From an uncultured Eubacterium sp. (GTDB lineage Bacteria; Bacillota; Clostridia; Lachnospirales; Lachnospiraceae), in the NCBI GenBank assembly GCA_947573465.1, contig CANPET010000073.1, positions 1-7,619 on the forward strand: 7,619 nucleotides of DNA, given 5' to 3'. Below are positions 3,967 to 7,619 of this stretch, piece by piece. Below the pieces are notes generated by a model, which was not told the DNA's origin, ran no database searches, and worked only from the letters and a program-made list of their open reading frames with translations. Numbering within the stretch: position 1 is the stretch's first letter; the number at the start of each line of letters is the position of its first letter. The translations under genes were made by a program, and so were the position numbers.

Positions 3967-5457
3967 TCACTCTTCGCTGTATAATATTGCGCATTTTACT
4001 GCACGTTTCCAACCTTTTTGTCTTTCCTGCTTTTCTTTTTCATCCATCTGGGCTGTAAATTTTTTATCTATACTCATATTATTACGTATATCCTCTTTGC
4101 TTTTCCAATATCCGGTGGCAAGCCCTGCCAAATAGGCTGCTCCAAGTCCCGTCGTCTCGATAACTGCAGGGCGGACTACATTCTTTCCTGTAATATCAGA
4201 TTGAAACTGCATCAAAAGATTATTAGCGCATGCGCCACCATCTACCTTAATAGACTGAATCTCTTCTCCCAAATCCTGTTCCATTGCTTTTAACACATCC
4301 CATGTCTGATATGCCAGCGACTCTAATGTAGCTCTCACAAAATGCTCTCTGCTAGTCCCTCTGGTCAATCCTACTACCATACCTCTGGCATTCTGTTTCC
4401 AATAAGGTGCTCCCATACCGGTAAATGCCGGAACAACATAGACTCCAGCACTATCCTTTACTCTAGAAGCAATTCTTTCACTTTCCGGTGCATTCTTCAC
4501 AAGTCCCATCTGGTCACGAAGCCACTGAATTGCTGCTCCAGCCACAAAAACGCTTCCTTCCAAAGCATACTCCACCTCATCAGTAGATGCAGCAATTGTT
4601 GTAATTAATCCATGATTTGATGAAATAGGTCTGTTCCCTGTATTTATTAACAAAAAGCAGCCTGTTCCGTATGTATTTTTCACATCACCCTTATCAAAAC
4701 AACACTGCCCAAACAATGCTGCCTGCTGATCGCCTGCCACACCACTAATAGGTATGACCGCTCCTAAAATCTCTCTAATAGTATATCCAAACACACCACT
4801 GGACGCTGAAACTTTTGGCAACATTGCTTTAGGAATATTCAATATTTCAAGTAACTCTTCATCCCACTTTAATTCATGAATATTATAAATCATAGTTCTG
4901 CTGGCATTGGTGTAATCCGTAGCATGTATCCCGCCACCACTTAATTTCCACATCAACCATGTATCAATGGTGCCAAACAACAACTGTCCCTTCTCTGCCT
5001 TTTCTCTTGCCCCTTCTACATGATCTAATATCCATTGAATCTTTGTTCCTGAAAAATAAGCATCAGGAACCAATCCTGTTTTATTCTGTATCATATCACT
5101 AAGTCCATCCGACACAATCTTATCAATCAGATGAGAAGTTCTTCTACATTGCCAGACTATCGCATTATAGACAGGCTCTCCTGTATTCTTGTCCCATACC
5201 ACGCTAGTCTCTCTTTGATTCGTAATACCTATCGCTTCAATATCATTTCCAGTAATTCCTGCCTTATGTATAACCTCTTTCATGGTCAACAGCTGTGTTT
5301 TCCAAATTTCCTCCGGATCATGTTCCACCCAGCCCGGCTTCGGAAATATCTGCTCAAACTCCTGATTCGCCTGACATATTATATTTCCTCCTTTATCGAA
5401 CAAAATTGTTCTTGAACTGGTTGTTCCCTGATCGAGAGCCATAATATATTTTCCCAT
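3967..5457 (-). CDS. glpK: Glycerol kinase
   Basis: This 496-residue FGGY-family kinase converts glycerol and ATP to sn-glycerol 3-phosphate in the cytoplasm. Visible are the N-terminal phosphate-binding ALDQGTTSSR (7-16), NQRET (80-84) and WQCRRT (102-107) for glycerol binding, the FGGY signature region YFSGTKIQWILDH (134-146), the catalytic Asp in GVAGDQQAALFGQ (D243), FTGMGAPYW (345-353), VDGGACANN (405-413) and ETTGLGAAYLAGL (434-446). Length is normal. The ATG at 5457 follows GGAGG by 7 nt. In many Firmicutes the segment before GVAGDQQ holds a His (HFYG/HFFG) that HPr of the PTS phosphorylates; here it reads TIREILGAVIP with no His, so that control seems absent. No glpF, glpD or glpO gene is adjacent. 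It has its own promoter. Confidence 0.97.
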   Translation of the reverse strand: MGKYIMALDQGTTSSRTILFDKGGNIICQANQEFEQIFPKPGWVEHDPEEIWKTQLLTMKEVIHKAGITGNDIEAIGITNQRETSVVWDKNTGEPVYNAIVWQCRRTSHLIDKIVSDGLSDMIQNKTGLVPDAYFSGTKIQWILDHVEGAREKAEKGQLLFGTIDTWLMWKLSGGGIHATDYTNASRTMIYNIHELKWDEELLEILNIPKAMLPKVSASSGVFGYTIREILGAVIPISGVAGDQQAALFGQCCFDKGDVKNTYGTGCFLLINTGNRPISSNHGLITTIAASTDEVEYALEGSVFVAGAAIQWLRDQMGLVKNAPESERIASRVKDSAGVYVVPAFTGMGAPYWKQNARGMVVGLTRGTSREHFVRATLESLAYQTWDVLKAMEQDLGEEIQSIKVDGGACANNLLMQFQSDITGKNVVRPAVIETTGLGAAYLAGLATGYWKSKEDIRNNMSIDKKFTAQMDEKEKQERQKGWKRAVKCAILYSEE

Positions 5458-5473
5458 TTTTTATCCTCCGTAC

Positions 5474-5497
5474 ACTAAAACTAATATCTATTTTAGT
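5474..5497. promoter_or_regulatory. Inverted repeat over the glpK start site, possible operator
   Basis: ACTAAAA (5474-5480) and TTTTAGT (5491-5497) are perfect 7-bp arms spaced by 10 nt, covering the -10 box and the predicted start of transcription of glpK. The position suits a repressor site or a leader hairpin. No CcpA cre-type sequence was found nearby. Confidence 0.35.
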
Positions 5498-5518
5498 TTG
5501 TTTTATGTACTTTGGCAA
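5490..5518 (-). promoter_or_regulatory. Promoter of glpK
   Basis: TTGCCA (complement of 5513-5518) and TAAAAT (complement of 5490-5495) are separated by 17 bp, each five of six to the vegetative consensus. Initiation near 5483 leaves a short leader of about 26 nt with the GGAGG site. Confidence 0.6.
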
Positions 5519-5533
5519 ATTCTTTTGAAAAAA

Positions 5534-5579
5534 AGAACCTGATACTTCAAAGCATAAACTTAAAAAGTTATCAGGTTCT
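5534..5579 (-). terminator. Terminator of the spoIIQ-like gene
   Basis: On the minus strand AGAACCTGATA (complement of 5569-5579) pairs with TATCAGGTTCT (complement of 5534-5544), a perfect 11-bp stem, followed by a run of T (complement of 5527-5533). It starts 15 nt after the stop codon and separates the sporulation genes from glpK. Confidence 0.85.
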
Positions 5580-5593
5580 AACAAATATATCAA

Positions 5594-6376
5594 CTAGTCC
5601 TCATAATCAATAAACGATAACGGATCAATTGGCTTTCCGTCTTTTGCAATTGCGAAATAAATATTGTCGCCTTCCTTAGTATAGTATCTGGTTGGTTTGT
5701 TTACATATGCTATGGTCTGTCCTGCCTCAACAAAATCTCCAGCCGCAACTTCCGGATTAATTACCTGACCATATGTTGCAATATAACCATTTCCGATAGC
5801 CTGATTAATGCAGACTCCCAATTCATCATCTTCGGTTAGTGTCGTTATAACGCCATCTGCTGCTGCCTTAATCGCTGTGCCTTGTGCACTCTGAATTACA
5901 AGTCCCGGATTGCATCGGTATTCATCTAAAGTAGAGTAATATACAGTGCTTTCCATGTCATATGGCATGATAATACTTCCCTGAACCGGCCATAATAATT
6001 CGCTTTTTTTGTTGAACTCTAATGCTTTAATCTGTGCTGCTGCTTCAGAAGATAAACCATACATATACTCATCTTCCTTCGCATTTGACTCTGTATTGGC
6101 TTCTACCACATTATTATTTGCTCCAACGACTTCCGTCTCCCCCGGTGTACTTCCCTTGTAATCTTTATCATCTGCCACTCTGTCTCCCTCTGTTGTTGTT
6201 TCCTCAATTACCTTTTGTGCTGCTTCAACATTTTTTTCATTTGCAGTTGTTGCAGTGTTCTGTGCCTTTCTTAAATTAACATCATTGCCTTTCTGACCTA
6301 TAAAATATGTGCCTGTTGCTACGGCCGTTAATGCCACGACGCAGACAATCACTGCTGCTATAAATTTCTTATCCAT
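5594..6376 (-). CDS. spoIIQ: SpoIIQ-like LytM-fold sporulation protein, catalytically degenerate
   Basis: The 260-residue product has one N-terminal membrane helix (about 5-26), a polar Thr/Glu/Asn-rich stretch (40-105) and a C-terminal M23/LytM-type domain (about 128-256) with the frame LLWPVQGSIIMPYD, CNPGLVIQSAQGTAIKAAADGVI and AIAKDGKPIDPLSFI. In active M23 peptidases these blocks carry H-x-x-x-D and H-x-H zinc ligands. Here H-P-G-x-D reads NPGLV (N156, V160), the usual LHFE reads IYFA (Y240), and GYIATYGQV also lacks its His. It is therefore probably a scaffold. SpoIIQ is the forespore partner of SpoIIIAH in the channel between the two sporangial cells. Its place directly after spoIID and the SigF-type promoter support the name. 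The ATG at 6376 is preferred: GAGGTG lies 8 nt upstream, while the longer start at 6406 would lie upstream of the promoter -10. Confidence 0.75.
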   Translation of the reverse strand: MDKKFIAAVIVCVVALTAVATGTYFIGQKGNDVNLRKAQNTATTANEKNVEAAQKVIEETTTEGDRVADDKDYKGSTPGETEVVGANNNVVEANTESNAKEDEYMYGLSSEAAAQIKALEFNKKSELLWPVQGSIIMPYDMESTVYYSTLDEYRCNPGLVIQSAQGTAIKAAADGVITTLTEDDELGVCINQAIGNGYIATYGQVINPEVAAGDFVEAGQTIAYVNKPTRYYTKEGDNIYFAIAKDGKPIDPLSFIDYED

Positions 6377-6394
6377 ACTCATCACCTCAATGAT

Positions 6395-6423
6395 AGTATG
6401 ACCCATGTTTTACAGATTTATAC
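6395..6423 (-). promoter_or_regulatory. SigF/SigG-type promoter of the spoIIQ-like gene
   Basis: GTATA (complement of 6419-6423) and GGTCATACT (complement of 6395-6403) are separated by 15 nt. They fit the forespore consensus GYATA and GGNNANANT fully. Start near 6388 leaves a short leader with the GAGGTG site. In Bacillus spoIIQ is read by SigF in the forespore, so the match is in keeping with the gene call. Confidence 0.65.
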
Positions 6424-6429
6424 ACTTTT

Positions 6430-7455
6430 TTAAAAATCTACAATGACACAGTCATAAAATTTTTGCAAAATTGATTTCCAGCCTGCTCCTTCCCTTGCCA
6501 AAATGTCAGCATAACATATACTCATACCAAATCCATGACCATATCCTCTTGTCGTAATGCGGATTCCCTGTTCATACTCTTCAATTTTCATACAAGTAGA
6601 ACGTAACCCTAATGCCTTCCTGAATACATCACCATTAACCTTTGTATCTCCTATAGATATCCATAATTGATATCCTTTTTCATCCACATTTGAAATTTTC
6701 ATCATACTTATCAGTTCATGCACATCACTTTCTCTATGCTCGAACTTTTCTTTTTTATCCTTATATATTATAATGCCATTCTTACTAAGTGTTTCTACAA
6801 ATTCTTTTAATGAAAAAAATTTCATTCCTATAAACTCATCTGCCTGTGTATCATTTTTGCATTTTACACTTTTTAAATACTTATAATCATTTCCTAACAG
6901 TTTTTCTCCTTCTCTAGTTTCTCCATTACTAATCTGATGAAACAACGGCAAAACAATTTTACCATTGTATTTCAGTACCTTTCCTTTCGTCTTTTCCATT
7001 ACTTTATTAATGCACTGCATTTTTTCATCATATACTTTGGTCTTTCCTAAACCAGTAAAATTATACAGCATTCCCCATCCTGTAGCGGCATGCTCTCTTC
7101 GAAATTCCTCAAACCACATATCCTGCAATTTTGAATAACTATAAAACGGCAGCCCCAATTCTTCCGAACTAATCTTATCTTTATTTTTCATACAGTATAA
7201 AATATATGTCCTTATGACAACTGCCTGTGCCTTTAATAACTCTATCGGGCTATCTACATCTAATTGTGCCATAAGTACACAGGGAATAAACTGTTCCACA
7301 TCCATTGTCACTTTATATTTATCTTCATCAATCACTACTTGTTTCCCAGTCTTATAGTAGTTTACTTTTTCACCATTGATTCCATTTGTCATGAATGTAA
7401 TTAACGCTGAAAAAACAATGCCCATAGCAATAACAATCCCAACTCTTTTCAACAT
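6430..7455 (-). CDS. spoIID: SpoIID, stage II sporulation peptidoglycan-processing protein
   Basis: SpoIID is a membrane-anchored lytic transglycosylase of the mother cell that, with SpoIIM and SpoIIP, thins septal peptidoglycan to drive engulfment. The 341-residue product has a membrane anchor (about 4-23), the family core DVEQFIPCVLMAQ (52-64) followed by IELLKAQAVVIRTYIL (71-86), FHQISNGETREGE (172-184), YLKSV (193-197) and the C-terminal TTRGYGHGFGMS (301-312). The catalytic Glu expected in the A-x-E-M block aligns with Gln64 here (codon CAA). The final MSQYGA of the family is altered to MSICYA. The ATG at 7455 is chosen over an upstream TTG at 7518 because the SigE-type promoter lies between them; the ribosome site (GAAAG) is weak. 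The spoIIQ-like gene follows after 53 nt. Confidence 0.9.
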   Translation of the reverse strand: MLKRVGIVIAMGIVFSALITFMTNGINGEKVNYYKTGKQVVIDEDKYKVTMDVEQFIPCVLMAQLDVDSPIELLKAQAVVIRTYILYCMKNKDKISSEELGLPFYSYSKLQDMWFEEFRREHAATGWGMLYNFTGLGKTKVYDEKMQCINKVMEKTKGKVLKYNGKIVLPLFHQISNGETREGEKLLGNDYKYLKSVKCKNDTQADEFIGMKFFSLKEFVETLSKNGIIIYKDKKEKFEHRESDVHELISMMKISNVDEKGYQLWISIGDTKVNGDVFRKALGLRSTCMKIEEYEQGIRITTRGYGHGFGMSICYADILAREGAGWKSILQKFYDCVIVDF

Positions 7456-7483
7456 AGTAAATCTTTCGTACTTTCTTACCAAT

Positions 7484-7512
7484 AATATATGAGTGGAGAA
7501 AATAAAACATTC
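7484..7512 (-). promoter_or_regulatory. SigE-type promoter of spoIID
   Basis: GAATGTT (complement of 7506-7512) and CATATATT (complement of 7484-7491) are 14 nt apart. They fit the mother-cell SigE pattern KMATATT / CATACAMT with one mismatch at -35 and two at -10. Start near 7476 leaves about 20 nt of leader before the ATG at 7455. SigE control is what is known for spoIID. Confidence 0.6.
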
Positions 7513-7619
7513 AGCCAAATTCCGGTTTATAGGGATAAGACTTTCCTGCTGAAAGAATGCAGACAGCGAATATCTTCACCTCGATTCTTGAACATTTATA
7601 GAAAATAAAAATAATACTG
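7513..7619. other. Right edge, upstream of spoIID, unassigned
   Basis: A minus-strand frame is open from the window edge to TGA at 7511-7513 (35 codons, ending KSYPYKPEFG). It could be the tail of the gene upstream of spoIID, but it has no recognised motif and its far part is A/T-rich low-complexity. A small hairpin CTTTC/GAAAG lies at about 7539-7553. Nothing firm can be called. Confidence 0.25.

Noticed and set aside
5393..5593. A minus-strand frame of 66 codons overlapping the glpK start and its promoter.
   Set aside because: It covers the spoIIQ-like terminator, the glpK promoter and the N-terminus of glpK in another frame, with no ribosome site.
6034..6279. A plus-strand frame of 81 codons rich in Leu and Pro.
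   Set aside because: It is the antisense shadow of the low-complexity Thr/Glu/Asn-rich spacer of the SpoIIQ-like protein.
1..7619. CRISPR array, insertion sequence or rRNA.
   Set aside because: No regularly spaced repeats, transposase frames, terminal inverted repeats with target duplication, or rRNA sequence are visible.

Overview
The window looks like chromosomal DNA from a low-GC, endospore-forming Firmicute, most likely a Lachnospiraceae member (Clostridium cluster XIVa). The basis is the strong A+T bias, AGGAGG-type ribosome binding sites, the spoIID and spoIIQ-like sporulation pair, a UPF0340 (YwlG) protein, a rubrerythrin tail, and a tiny holin-like toxin of a kind common in these bacteria. 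The genus cannot be fixed from this sequence alone. Nearly all protein genes lie on the minus strand. The exceptions are the rubrerythrin tail at the left edge and a proline tRNA in the middle.

Left part (1-815). The rubrerythrin 3' end (1-80) runs directly into a 141-bp structured element (78-218). Its arms fit an exact three-way junction, and one of its hairpins doubles as the rubrerythrin terminator. Next is a compact locus that I read as a type I toxin-antitoxin module. A 30-residue membrane peptide is encoded on the minus strand (434-526) with a long 5' leader. A strong plus-strand promoter at 313-341 would make an antisense RNA of about 95 nt, and the two transcripts converge on a shared bidirectional terminator (393-447). 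Both RNAs would start with nearly the same hairpin sequence.

Middle part (816-3960). A two-gene minus-strand operon encodes a protein with a serine-recombinase-type linker and HTH but no catalytic domain, followed 13 nt later by a histidine phosphatase. A short upstream reading frame ends one base before the first gene's start. A divergent tRNA-Pro(CGG) with its own promoter follows, then a bidirectional terminator and the ywlG homologue. Next is an ECF-transporter S component interrupted by a single in-frame TAA, with a promoter and a cluster of palindromes in its leader.

Right part (3961-7619). glpK (glycerol kinase) has its own promoter and no glpF neighbour. It is separated by a strong terminator from a sporulation pair: a SpoIIQ-like LytM protein with all recognisable zinc ligands replaced, and SpoIID with Gln at the position expected for the catalytic Glu. 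The upstream regions carry a SigF/SigG-type promoter for the SpoIIQ-like gene and a SigE-type promoter for spoIID. This is the compartment-specific wiring expected of the engulfment machinery, and these promoters also decide the two start codons.

The least ordinary signals are the toxin/antisense locus with its mirrored 5' hairpins, the three-way-junction element, the catalytic-site losses in both engulfment proteins, and the recombinase-derived DNA-binding protein of unknown function.
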